Shown here: positions 1 through 7,722 of the stretch, in pieces
How the letters are laid out: each line of letters begins with the position of its first letter
How positions within the stretch are numbered: the first letter of the stretch is position 1
Source of the DNA: Streptomyces sp. NRRL S-455
GTDB taxonomy: Bacteria > Actinomycetota > Actinomycetes > Streptomycetales > Streptomycetaceae
Length of the DNA stretch: 64,000 nt
Direction: 5' to 3'
NCBI RefSeq assembly: GCF_000717875.1
Contig: NZ_JOCT01000002.1
Span: forward strand, 277,880 to 341,879
The notes under the pieces: model-generated
The model's database searches: none
The model's input: the letters and a program-made list of their open reading frames with translations, nothing else
What the model was told of the DNA's origin: nothing
Made by a program: the position numbers and the translations under genes

Positions 1-552
1 CGCCCGTCCGCCGCGCTCGCCCGCCCCGCGGACGCCGTGATTCTGTCCGGGCCGATCGGACTGCACGGCACCACGGTGCTGTCCACGCGCGAAGGACTCG
101 GCTTCGAGAGCGACATCGCCTCGGACAGCCGCCCCCTGCACCACCTGGTGGACGCCCTCGCGCCTCTTGGCGAGCAGGTGCACAGTCTGCGCGACCCGAC
201 CCGGGGAGGGCTGGCGGCGGCCCTGAACGAGATCGCCCGTGACTCGCAGGTCGCGGTGGAGATCGAGGAGAGTGCCGTTCCGGTGCCTCGCCCCGTCGCC
301 GCCGCCTGCGATCTGCTCGGCCTCGATCCCCTGGTCGTCACGAACGGGGGCTGTCTGGTGGCGTTCGCCGCTCCGGCGGCGGCCGACGAGGCGCTCGCCG
401 TGCTGCGGTCGCTGCCCGAGGGCCGGGAAGCGGTGCGTATCGGTGAGGTGTCCTCGTCCGGCCCGGCGGGCCGGGTCGCCCTGCGCACCCTGGTCGGTGC
501 CCGGCGCGTGGTGGAGATGCCGTTGGGCGAACAACTGCCGCGCATCTGCTGA
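1..552 (+). CDS. hypE: HypE, hydrogenase maturation protein (C-terminal part)
   Basis: The reading frame is already open at base 1, so the gene starts outside the window. The visible ~183 residues match the C-terminal half of HypE (AIRS/PurM-like fold): a SLRDPTRGGLAAALNE segment, then ending in LPRIC. The terminal Cys is the residue that HypF carbamoylates and HypE dehydrates to a thiocyanate, the CN donor for [NiFe]-hydrogenase. An intact PRIC end suggests a functional enzyme. It faces hsp20 across a strong hairpin. Its presence beside stress genes fits hypoxia or dormancy loci that carry hydrogenase genes, but no hydrogenase is visible here. Confidence 0.93.
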   Translation, partial: RPSAALARPADAVILSGPIGLHGTTVLSTREGLGFESDIASDSRPLHHLVDALAPLGEQVHSLRDPTRGGLAAALNEIARDSQVAVEIEESAVPVPRPVAAACDLLGLDPLVVTNGGCLVAFAAPAAADEALAVLRSLPEGREAVRIGEVSSSGPAGRVALRTLVGARRVVEMPLGEQLPRIC

Positions 553-591
553 CGGTTCGCCGTAGGGGCGAGCGATGGGGCATGGACAGGC

Positions 592-625
592 GTGTGCGCG
601 GCCGGTGGACACCGGCCGCGCACAC
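592..625. terminator. Bidirectional hairpin between hypE and hsp20
   Basis: Two perfect 16-base arms (592-607 and 610-625) flank two central bases, so the real loop is about four bases. It lies 40 bases after the hypE stop and 26 bases after the stop of the opposing hsp20 gene, where a shared terminator is expected. There is no clear U-tract, as is usual in Streptomyces. Confidence 0.75.
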
Positions 626-650
626 GGTTGTGGTGCAGACGCCCGTCCCC

Positions 651-1064
651 TCAGACGTGCTGCACCGGGATGGCCCTGGTTCCCGTCTCCGTCTCGGGGA
701 CCGGGACCGTGATGGTCAGCACACCGTCCTTGTACTCGGCGGTCGCCTCCTCGCCCTTCGCTCCGGCGGGCAGCCGGACGGCACGGGCGAAGGTGCCGTA
801 GCGGAACTCGGTGCGGTGCTTCTCGGTGGTCTGCTCGGTGCGCTCGGCGCGCAGCGTCAGCAGCCCGGCGTCGACGGTGATCTCGACGTCCTTGCCGGGG
901 TCGACGCCCGGAAGTTCGGCCCGTACGACGTACGTGCCGTCCCCGAGGTGTTCCTCGATGCGGATGCCGTGCAGCCCGGGGGCGACGTGCGCCCCGGGGA
1001 ACCCCGTCTCGACCCAGCCGAACAGGTCGGGCCAGCCCGGCAGTCGCTCCAGCATGCTGCTCAT
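651..1064 (-). CDS. Hsp20 / alpha-crystallin family small heat-shock protein
   Basis: A 137-residue protein of normal size for a bacterial small heat-shock chaperone, an ATP-independent holdase for unfolding proteins. Residues ~35-130 form the alpha-crystallin domain, with VVRAELPGVDPGKDVEITVD near the start and a GVLTITVPVPE strand near the end. The C-terminus carries an IPV motif (IxI/V type) used in oligomer assembly. The ATG at 1064 is preceded by GGAGGG. The 60 bases upstream hold two GGG...CCC dyads like those in actinobacterial dormancy promoters. It stands alone between convergent hypE and the CBS-BON gene. Confidence 0.92.
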   Translation of the reverse strand: MSSMLERLPGWPDLFGWVETGFPGAHVAPGLHGIRIEEHLGDGTYVVRAELPGVDPGKDVEITVDAGLLTLRAERTEQTTEKHRTEFRYGTFARAVRLPAGAKGEEATAEYKDGVLTITVPVPETETGTRAIPVQHV

Positions 1065-1116
1065 GTCACCCTCCTTCCTGCAATTCCAGTCTCGCCCCGA
1101 GGAGTTCGCCGGACCA

Positions 1117-1152
1117 GGGCCGAAGACCCCGGCAGCGGGACCGACCGGCCCC
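1117..1152. promoter_or_regulatory. Candidate dormancy-regulator-like dyads upstream of hsp20
   Basis: GGGCCGAAGACCCC (1117-1130) and GGGACCGACCGGCCCC (1137-1152) lie 53-88 bases upstream of the hsp20 start. Both have the GGG-N-CCC dyad layout of DevR/DosR-type boxes, and the first resembles the GGGCCCGAAGGTCCC element at 4343. GC-rich DNA makes such dyads common, so this is only a candidate. Confidence 0.25.
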
Positions 1153-1167
1153 GTTGCCCGGGGACGC

Positions 1168-1887
1168 TCACGAACGTGCCCGGGGCGCGGATCGCCGGTC
1201 GTCCTCCTCCTGTACGAGGTCCGGTTCGAGTAGCGGGCGGTGCCGGGGTCCGGTGAGCCGGCTGCGTACGTCCACCACTCCTTCGACGGACCGCACCAGG
1301 CGCACGATCAGCGGAACGACGGAGGTGTCGCGGACGCGGCCGGAGAGGGTGACGACGCCCTCGCGCACGTCGACGCGGATCGACTCGATCCCGTCCGGGA
1401 GCCGCCCGGCCAGCACCTCGTGCCGGATCTCGTCCGTGATGTCACGGTCGCGCCGGAGGAACACCCGGAGCAGATCCGCACGGCTGACGATCCCCCGCAG
1501 CACGCCGTGGTCGTCGACGACCGGCAGCCGCTTGACCTTGCGCCGGGCCATGATCCGGGCCGCCTGGGCGAGGGGGGCGTCGGCGTGGACCGTGACGGCC
1601 GGGGAGGTCATCAGGTCGGCCGCGGTGACCGCCTGCGCCTTGCGGAGGCCTTCCGGAGGCCGGGCCCGCGGCCCCCGGTCGGGGACGCTGTCACGGAACT
1701 CCTCCTTGCGCAGCAGATCGGCCTCCGAGACGACACCGACCACCCGGTTCCCGCTGTCGACGACGGGCAGGGCGCTGATCCGCCGGCCTTCCACGACCCG
1801 CACGATCTCCTTGAAGGCCGCCCCGGCGGCCAGAGCGACAACGGTGCGGGTCATCACATCGCTCACGGTGTACACAGAGCCGTGCAT
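1168..1887 (-). CDS. CBS-domain pair plus BON domain protein
   Basis: A 239-residue cytoplasmic protein with two CBS motifs (about residues 8-60 and 88-145, each with a V(V/L)GVVSEADLLR-like or GIVSRADLLRVF strand) and a BON domain (about 155-215: IRVDVREGVVTLSGRV...VEGVVDVRS). CBS pairs bind adenosyl nucleotides and BON domains often contact membranes or phospholipids. The exact role is unknown, but this architecture recurs in actinobacterial stress islands with USP and Hsp20. The start at 1887 was chosen for the GGGAGGA ribosome site just upstream. Longer upstream starts run into the divergent USP gene. It is a paralogue of the gene at 4456. Confidence 0.9.
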   Translation of the reverse strand: MHGSVYTVSDVMTRTVVALAAGAAFKEIVRVVEGRRISALPVVDSGNRVVGVVSEADLLRKEEFRDSVPDRGPRARPPEGLRKAQAVTAADLMTSPAVTVHADAPLAQAARIMARRKVKRLPVVDDHGVLRGIVSRADLLRVFLRRDRDITDEIRHEVLAGRLPDGIESIRVDVREGVVTLSGRVRDTSVVPLIVRLVRSVEGVVDVRSRLTGPRHRPLLEPDLVQEEDDRRSAPRARS

Positions 1888-1956
1888 GGCGTCCTCCCAC
1901 CTGTGTGGCAAGGTCTCGCGACACGTCCAGGTTCCCCCACCGGTCCCGCGGGGGGC

Positions 1957-2409
1957 ATGGGCCGAACGGCCCTGCCCCCGCCCGCCCGGGCGCGCAGAGC
2001 TGGCAGCAGCCGGAAGGGCGACGCGTTGCGATGGGCCGAGCACCACGCGCGCAGGGTCGGCGGTGTGGTGGAAGCGATCTATGTCTGGGACACGCCGTCC
2101 GCGCGGGGTTACACCGGACCGGCCATCGACCCCGAGTTGGATCTGCAACAGGCGAGGGAGCGGTTCGCGGAGGAGCTGAGCGCCGCCTTCCCGGGCGAGC
2201 GTCCCGCGCGCCTGCGGGAACACCTCGTCGAGGGCGACCCGTCGGAGGCGCTGATCCAGGCCTCGGAGGGAGCCGAACTCCTCGTCGTGGGCCGCCGCGG
2301 CCGGGGCGCGTTCGCCCGGGCGATGCTCGGATCCGTCAGCCAGCGCTGCGCCCAGCACGCGGCCTGCCCCGTCGTCGTGGTCGGTCAGCAGACGGACCCC
2401 GCCCGCTGA
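1957..2409 (+). CDS. Universal stress protein family, atypical N-terminus
   Basis: The first in-frame ATG (1957) gives 150 residues, normal for a single UspA domain. The body is clearly UspA: ALRWAEHHARR helix, the ATP-loop GRRGRGAFARAMLGSVS (G-2x-G-9x-G-S), and the CPVVVVG end strand. The usual first strand (VVVGVDGS) is replaced by an Arg/Pro-rich stretch, leaving only GSS. Either the 5' end is damaged or nucleotide binding is altered. No better start is visible in other frames. It diverges from the CBS-BON gene with only 69 bases between starts, so the promoters must overlap. Confidence 0.75.
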   Translation: MGRTALPPPARARRAGSSRKGDALRWAEHHARRVGGVVEAIYVWDTPSARGYTGPAIDPELDLQQARERFAEELSAAFPGERPARLREHLVEGDPSEALIQASEGAELLVVGRRGRGAFARAMLGSVSQRCAQHAACPVVVVGQQTDPAR

Positions 2410-2606
2410 CCGTCGACGCGACGTGGCACGCCCGGTCTCAGTGGAACGCCGCGTGGATCTCCCGTTCACCGGCGTTGTGGGAGGTGACTGCTCAGCGCGG
2501 GGCGGACTTCGGTGACGGGGAGGGCCTCTCGCGCTCCGTGATCGTGCGGCCCTGCCGAGGGCGAAGCATCCTCATGGCGAGACGGCAGGCGTCGTCCGAC
2601 GGGTCC

Positions 2607-3263
2607 TCATCCGATGTCCGCCTGCGGGTCCCCGCCCACCTCGTCTCCGGCGGCGCACTGAACCTCCAGGGCGATGTCCGGGGACTGGGCCAGCGAGTTC
2701 GCCACGGTGCAGTGCGAGACCACCGCGCGCAGCGCGGCCAGCCGCCGCGGGGCGAGGGCGGGGACGCGCACGATCAGCGAGAGGGCGGCCACGCGGGCCG
2801 GCCTCTCGTCCGCCATGCGGTAGCCGGCGCGGACGGACAGTCCCTCCCGGCTGACGCCGTGGTGGTCGAGGAAACGCCCCGCGTAGTGGGCGGCGCAGGA
2901 GGCGACCGCCGTCACGAAGAGCTCCACCGGCGTGGGCGCGGTGTCCTTTCCACCGTCGGGCAGCGGTTGGTCCACCGTCAGGACGTGCCCGCGGACCCGT
3001 ATCTCGAAGGCGTCGCCCGCGATCGGCAGGACGTCGACGACGCCCGGCCCTCGGGCCGGCCGCGGATCCACCGCGGCGGCCTGGAACAGCAGCAGCCCGG
3101 CCAGGCGCCGTGCCTCCTCCGCGGTGAGCGACGCCCACAGCTCGCCCTCGTCGTGGGGTGCGAAGGAGGTGTCCAGGACGACACGTCTCATAGGGGCCGG
3201 CAGGTCCTGCGGGGCGAAACGGGTGACGTTGATCGTGCGGCCGCAACGCGTCTTCATCTTCAT
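2607..3263 (-). CDS. OsmC/Ohr-like protein with N-terminal extension
   Basis: 218 residues. From about residue 80 it matches the OsmC fold: DGGKDTAPTPVELFVTAVASC carries the first reactive Cys, and VVSHCTVANSL the second, so the thiol peroxidase pair is present. OsmC/Ohr proteins reduce organic hydroperoxides in the cytoplasm. The first ~70 residues (MKMKTRCGRTI... LTAEEARRLAGLLLFQAA) are an additional domain not recognised here. The ATG at 3263 is taken as start; internal starts would lose this extension. Neighbouring stress genes support a redox-defence role. Confidence 0.85.
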   Translation of the reverse strand: MKMKTRCGRTINVTRFAPQDLPAPMRRVVLDTSFAPHDEGELWASLTAEEARRLAGLLLFQAAAVDPRPARGPGVVDVLPIAGDAFEIRVRGHVLTVDQPLPDGGKDTAPTPVELFVTAVASCAAHYAGRFLDHHGVSREGLSVRAGYRMADERPARVAALSLIVRVPALAPRRLAALRAVVSHCTVANSLAQSPDIALEVQCAAGDEVGGDPQADIG

Positions 3264-3392
3264 CTCGGCTCCCCTGTCGGCTGATTCCGCCGCTCGGGCC
3301 GGACACTTCCCAGTCCACCTCCGATCCGCCGGCGCCGCCTGGGGCCGACCAGCCTCCGCCGGGTGCCGAACGTCCTCGGGACTCCGGTGGGC

Positions 3393-4276
3393 TCACACGT
3401 CGTCGGCGGCGGTGATGCGTCGGCCGGTCAGGCGGTCGACGCCGATCGACACCCAGAGCGTGCGCCGGCCTCCCGGCCACGGGGCGGTGTGGGCCTGATC
3501 GTCGAGCCGGCGTACCGCGTCCGGGTCGGTGACCGCCCTGGCCCGGCCCACCGCCAGGACGCTCCAGCCCCGGCTCATCGCGTCGTCGACATGATCGACC
3601 TCGAACGCCACGTCGTTGCCCACGGCGGCGGCCGGGGCGGCGTCGGGTGCGGTGCGAAAGGCGATGGCTTCGCCGGCCACCTCGTAGTTGACGGGGAACA
3701 CGGCCGGACCGTGCGGGGTGGTCAGTGAGACCCGCCCCACACCGTGGGTCGACAGCAGGGCCCGGCACTCCTGCTCCCCCAGATCCCGCAGGCGGGGGTG
3801 GTAAGGCGCCTGCCCCTGCCCCGGGGGCCGCTCCTGATCACCACCCTGGAGTTCGAGGAGCGTGGTCCCCAGCGCGTCGGCCAGACGCAGCAGAGTGCCG
3901 AGGCTCGGGTCGGAGATGTGGGTCTCGAGGTAGTCGAGATACTGCGGGGACATACGGGCGCGCGCCGGGCGGTCTCCTCCACGCCAAGGCCCCTCCGCCG
4001 CCGTGCGGCCGCCACCCGTCGGCTCACGTCACCCGGCTGAACGGCCGTGGGACCGCCGGTCCCGGCAGGGGGCCCGTCCGCGGGATCCGGCCGGTCGTGA
4101 TGGATGTGGGCGTCCGGCCCCGGAAAGACCAGCGTGACATCGCCGGTGTCCGACCAGCGCACGTCGTACGGCGGTGTCCCGTCCTCGTGACGGAGGCCGA
4201 CGATCTCCCCGGCGCGCCGTGCGACGCCGGTGGACGGGCTCTCGACGATCAGCCGGTCACCAAGGTGGGCGTGCAT
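3393..4276 (-). pseudogene. DUF1918 - HTH - PPOX-like flavin protein, split by a frameshift
   Basis: The first frame (from ATG 4276, RBS GGAGAGGG) encodes a DUF1918 domain (MHAHLGDRLIVES... PPYDVRWSDTGDVTLVFPGPDAHI), then an XRE-type helix start (VAAARRRRGLGVEETARRA). The HTH continues in another frame from about 3953 (MSPQYLDYLETHISDPSLGTLLRLADALG), followed by a pyridoxamine 5'-phosphate oxidase-like domain that runs to 3393. One base is missing (or two extra) near 3954-3960 between ARRA and MSPQ. The second frame has its own ATG at 3953 but no evident ribosome site. It is either a disrupted gene or a sequencing error. The fused architecture is known in Streptomyces stress islands. Confidence 0.75.
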
Positions 4277-4342
4277 GGCCGAGCCCTCTCCGTCGATGGC
4301 TGCTTCCCACCAGCATCACGCGGGAGACCCGCCCCCGCACCA

Positions 4343-4357
4343 GGGCCCGAAGGTCCC
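4343..4357. promoter_or_regulatory. Candidate DevR-like dyad GGGCCCGAAGGTCCC
   Basis: A near-perfect dyad (GGGCCC / GGTCCC around GAA) between the divergent DUF1918 gene (start 4276) and CBS-BON gene (start 4456). It resembles the element before hsp20, as expected for co-regulated stress genes. Assignment to a DevR/OsdR-type response regulator is inference. Confidence 0.3.
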
Positions 4358-4455
4358 GCCGACGGGGGACGTACAGCCCTGCACCTCTGCACGAAGGCCC
4401 CCAGCACACGGTCCCGTCCGGGGAGCAGGCTGAAGGGGAGCAAGGGAGGCGCGTC

Positions 4456-5130
4456 ATGCAGCACCGCACGGTCGGAGAACTCATGACTCGTGGCGTCGTA
4501 CGGGTACGACAGGAAACGCCGTTCAAGCAGGTCGCCGGAATGCTGGCCGACCACGACGTGACCGCCCTGCCCGTGGTCGACGACCTCGATCAGCCAGTAG
4601 GGGTGGTGTCGGAAGCCGACCTGCTCCGCACGGTGGCGGCGCGACCCGACCCGGGCGGCCTGCCGCTGCCGTCGGCCCGGCTGAACGCAACCCTCCCCAC
4701 GGATGACGGAACCACGGCCGGAGAGCTGATGACGGCTCCCGCTGTCTGCGCCCGCCCGGAGTGGACGGTCGTCGAGGCGGCCCGCCTGATGGACGGTGCG
4801 GGGGTCAAACGGCTTCCCGTGGTCGACGAGGCGGGGACGCTGGTCGGCATCGTCAGCCGTGGCGATCTCCTGCGGGTCTTCCTGCGCCGGGACGAGGCGC
4901 TGCGCGACGAGATCACCCGTGATGTCCTGGCCCGGACTCTCGGTCTCGCGCCGGACGACGTGACGGTCGACGTGCACGAAGGCCGGGTGACGCTCAAGGG
5001 CCGTGTGGAGACCGGTCGGCTCGTCCCCGTCATCGAGCGGCTGTGCCGCGGCGTCGACGGCGTCGTGTCCGTGGAAGCGGACCTGAGCTGCCGCTTCGAC
5101 GAGCCGCCGGGGCCTGGTCCCACCGGCTGA
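4456..5130 (+). CDS. CBS-domain pair plus BON domain protein (second copy)
   Basis: 224 residues with the same layout as the 1168-1887 protein: CBS 1 (MQHRTVGELMTRGVVRV... PVGVVSEADLLRTV), CBS 2 (TAGELMTAPAVC... GIVSRGDLLRVFLRRDE) and BON (VTVDVHEGRVTLKGRV...VDGVVSVEADL). It probably senses an adenine nucleotide and acts in stress adaptation; the partner is unknown. The start at 4456 follows GGGAGG by six bases. The tandem USP follows 132 bases downstream on the same strand, so the two may be co-transcribed. Confidence 0.9.
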   Translation: MQHRTVGELMTRGVVRVRQETPFKQVAGMLADHDVTALPVVDDLDQPVGVVSEADLLRTVAARPDPGGLPLPSARLNATLPTDDGTTAGELMTAPAVCARPEWTVVEAARLMDGAGVKRLPVVDEAGTLVGIVSRGDLLRVFLRRDEALRDEITRDVLARTLGLAPDDVTVDVHEGRVTLKGRVETGRLVPVIERLCRGVDGVVSVEADLSCRFDEPPGPGPTG

Positions 5131-5262
5131 ACCGCCCTGCTCTTGGTGGCCGACGCGGCGTGGCACGACCGTCGGGAGGCGCACGCTGCCCGGTCCTGGT
5201 GGTCCCGCACCCGCGGGAGCGGTAGCGGTCCGGGCGCGCTTCGAGGAGGAAGGAGTGGCACC

Positions 5263-6144
5263 ATGGCGAAGCCGGTAGTGGTGGGCGTGGACGGTTCGCG
5301 GTCGAGTCTGGACGCGGTCGAGGTCGCGGGCCACGAGGCCGTGATCCGCGGTGCGGAACTGCGGTTGGTGCACGCCTTCGGATCACCGTCCCCTCACCTG
5401 CCGCCCGGCGGGCCGGCGTGGAACCCCGCCGGTGCGGGCGTGCGTGAATTGCTCGACGGCACACTCGCGGAGGCCGAGCGGCGGGCCCGTGACGTGGCAC
5501 CGCACGTGGACATCACCCGCGACGTCACCGTGGGTGAGCCGCTGATGGTGCTGGAGATCGCCTCGCGCACGGCCTCCCTGGTGGTGGTCGGCAGCCGTGG
5601 TCTGGGCGCCTTCGGCAGCCTGCTGCTCGGATCGACGTCCGCACACCTCGCCGCGCGCGGCCACTGCCCTGTGCTGGTGGTGCGGGGACGGCCGAGCCCG
5701 AGGGGGCCCGTCGTGCTCGCGGTCGACGACGCGCCCACCTCCGATGAAGCCGTACGCTTCGCCTTCGCCGAGGCGTCTCTGCGTGGCGCGCACCTCACGG
5801 CGCTGCACGTGTGCCGGGCGGGCAGCGCGGATGCCTACGCCGGGCCGGCCGATCCTCCCTTCGTCACCTACGACGAGATCCATCTGCGCAAGCACGCGGA
5901 GCACGTTCTCGACGTGGCGCTGTCCGGCCGGCCGGAGCGGTATCCGCATGTCGAGGTGGAGCGCAGGCCGGTCGTCGGCCGGGTGCGCCACGCCCTCATC
6001 GAGGCGAGCGCGGACGCGCAGCTCCTCGTCGTCGGAGCGCGGGGGCGAGGCGACTTCACGGGCCTGCTGCTGGGCTCGGTCAGCCAGGCCGTCCTGCATC
6101 ACGCGCGGTGCCCGGTCGCCGTGGTCCGCCGTGGCGCCGAGTGA
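5263..6144 (+). CDS. Tandem-domain universal stress protein
   Basis: 293 residues with two UspA domains. Domain 1 (~1-145) starts PVVVGVDGSRSS and carries GSRGLGAFGSLLLGSTS. Domain 2 (~150-290) starts GPVVLAVDDAP and carries GARGRGDFTGLLLGSVS. Both hold the G-2x-G-9x-G-S/T loop of ATP-binding USPs. Tandem USPs are typical of DosR/OsdR-type regulons. The start at 5263 follows a strong GAGGAGGAAGGAG. This is the last clear member of the stress island. Confidence 0.95.
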   Translation: MAKPVVVGVDGSRSSLDAVEVAGHEAVIRGAELRLVHAFGSPSPHLPPGGPAWNPAGAGVRELLDGTLAEAERRARDVAPHVDITRDVTVGEPLMVLEIASRTASLVVVGSRGLGAFGSLLLGSTSAHLAARGHCPVLVVRGRPSPRGPVVLAVDDAPTSDEAVRFAFAEASLRGAHLTALHVCRAGSADAYAGPADPPFVTYDEIHLRKHAEHVLDVALSGRPERYPHVEVERRPVVGRVRHALIEASADAQLLVVGARGRGDFTGLLLGSVSQAVLHHARCPVAVVRRGAE

Positions 6145-6316
6145 CGTCCGCACCGTCAGACGCGTGCCGCGCCAAGCAGGTTCGCCACCGGTTCTGCAGG
6201 CACATCACCACGGCCGCGAGCAGGACCGCCAGCACAGCAGGGCAGAGCGCCCGGGCCCACGTGGTCCGCCACGCTCCGCGGGGTCGGGGCCGCACCAGCG
6301 GCTCACTGCTCGTCAT
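6080..6316 (-). CDS. Possible small one-pass membrane protein
   Basis: A 78-codon frame with one hydrophobic span (ALCPAVLAVLLAAVVMCL, residues ~25-42) and basic flanks. The ATG at 6316 (preceded by an adjacent GTG) has only a weak, distant AGGAA. Its 3' end overlaps the tandem USP by 65 bases in the opposite direction. No family is recognised. It could be chance coding in GC-rich DNA. Confidence 0.25.
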   Translation of the reverse strand: MTSSEPLVRPRPRGAWRTTWARALCPAVLAVLLAAVVMCLQNRWRTCLARHASDGADVTRRHGGPRRPGTARDAGRPG

Positions 6317-6388
6317 CACGGTGATGGTAAGCGGTTCCTGCGAGGGCTGGGGCGGTCAGCGTCGACCGGGCAGCAGTACGAAGTCGAG

Positions 6389-7573
6389 TTACTGAATGAC
6401 GTCACTGGATGACGCGCTCGCCCGGCGGACCGCCAGGAGCGCTGCGCGGATGTCCGCCGCCGCTCGCGGATCGGACAGGGAACGGCCCGTCAGCTCCTCG
6501 ACGCGGCGCAGCCGGTAGCGGACGGTATTGGGGTGGACGAAGAGACTCCGCGCCGCGTCGGTGGCGGAGCCGGCGGCGGCGTACCAGTGCTCCACGGTCT
6601 CCAGGAGACGAGCCCGCTCCGCGGCCGGCAGATCGAGCAGGGGCTGAAGGACCACCTCCACCAGGTGCGCCGCCTCGGCCGGGGCCGCGGCGACGACCAT
6701 CGCCAGCAGGTCGTCGTCGAACCGCGCGACGCCGGGGCCTGTGCCCTGGAGGCCGGCCAGAGCAAGTCGGGCGAAGCGAAGAGCTTGGGGGGTGTCCCGC
6801 AGCGAGTGAAAGCACGGGCTGACGCCCACGCGGGCGCCCGAGCGGCGCAGGATGCGCAGACAGGTGCTCTCCGCGGTCCCCGTGGGCACGGCGGCCAGGC
6901 CGATCTGCTGATCGGGCAGCAGCCGCCAGGCGAAGTGGACCTGGGCCTGACGCAGTGCCGCTTCCGCCCCGGCCAGCGGCTCCTCGCCGGGAGCGTCGGC
7001 CGCCGCAGCGACGACGACGTAGGGGCCGCGGTCGGGCAGTCCCAGCTCACGAGCGGCCTCCCACAGCGTGCGGTCGGCGATGACTCCGGTGAACAGCGCC
7101 TCCACCAGTGCCGAGCGGCGCGCCTGGCGCCGCGAGGTCAGTTCGGCGGTCGTCTCCCGGTAGGCCGCCGCCACCGCCTCCGCGTAGCGGCCGAACAGGG
7201 CCCAGATCTCCGCGGACTGGGACACCAGCTGAGCGTCATCGACCTCGGGACGGTTGCGCGCCTCGGCGAGGATCTCCGTCCACACGAGCTCGAAGCCGAT
7301 CCGGTACGCGTGCAGGGTGTCCGCCAGCGGCACGCCCTGCTCGGCGCGGACGCGGCCGGTCTCGCGGGCCGGGCTCGGGTCCTGCGCGTGCGCGCGGCCG
7401 AGCTGGTTCAGGAGCAGGTCCGCGTTGGCGGTGCACGAGCGGCGCAGGGAGTCGAAGGGGATCAGCGACTCGTTCTGGTAGGCATCGACGTCCGAGCGGA
7501 TGCGCTGCGCCATCCGCTCGCCCAGTTCCGGCAGCTCCGCCTGAAGCGCCGAGACCACCCGGGAGAGGTTCAT
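6389..7573 (-). CDS. PucR/CdaR-family transcriptional regulator
   Basis: 394 residues. The N-terminal half resembles the RsbT co-antagonist-like region of actinobacterial PucR proteins (ELGERMAQRIRSDVDAY...). A central GGDEF-like region follows, and the C-terminus is the PucR HTH (ARSLFVHPNTVRYRLRRVEELTGRSLSDPRAAADIRAALLA). Such regulators usually control the adjacent catabolic gene. Here that is the divergent acyl-CoA ligase, and a TTGTGC-type palindrome lies between them. The ATG at 7573 was preferred to an upstream start because the longer N-terminus would cover that palindrome. Confidence 0.9.
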   Translation of the reverse strand: MNLSRVVSALQAELPELGERMAQRIRSDVDAYQNESLIPFDSLRRSCTANADLLLNQLGRAHAQDPSPARETGRVRAEQGVPLADTLHAYRIGFELVWTEILAEARNRPEVDDAQLVSQSAEIWALFGRYAEAVAAAYRETTAELTSRRQARRSALVEALFTGVIADRTLWEAARELGLPDRGPYVVVAAAADAPGEEPLAGAEAALRQAQVHFAWRLLPDQQIGLAAVPTGTAESTCLRILRRSGARVGVSPCFHSLRDTPQALRFARLALAGLQGTGPGVARFDDDLLAMVVAAAPAEAAHLVEVVLQPLLDLPAAERARLLETVEHWYAAAGSATDAARSLFVHPNTVRYRLRRVEELTGRSLSDPRAAADIRAALLAVRRASASSSDVIQ

Positions 7574-7596
7574 TCCCGCAGCGTAACGCCGCTGCT

Positions 7597-7612
7597 TTGT
7601 GCTCGAGAACAA
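7597..7612. promoter_or_regulatory. Palindrome TTGTGCTCGAGAACAA, probable PucR operator
   Basis: A 16-base dyad with one mismatched pair, 24 bases upstream of the PucR start and 110 upstream of the ligase. It shares TTGTGC-N4-GnACAA with the palindromes on both sides of the other PucR gene (44986 and 46558), which suggests a PucR-type binding site. This is inference from recurrence. Confidence 0.5.
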
Positions 7613-7722
7613 TCCGGGAAGGCAGACGCTGTCATAGCGCACATAGGCCGTCGCCATGGATATCTGCACGATGTCGTCAACGTGAACAGCGGATTTCGAC
7701 GGCGACTTTCGTGGAGGCGGTC

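Noticed and set aside
1905..3284. 459-codon + strand frame over the USP and OsmC genes
   Set aside because: The translation is Arg/Gly/Pro-rich without motifs; USP and OsmC lie in other frames.
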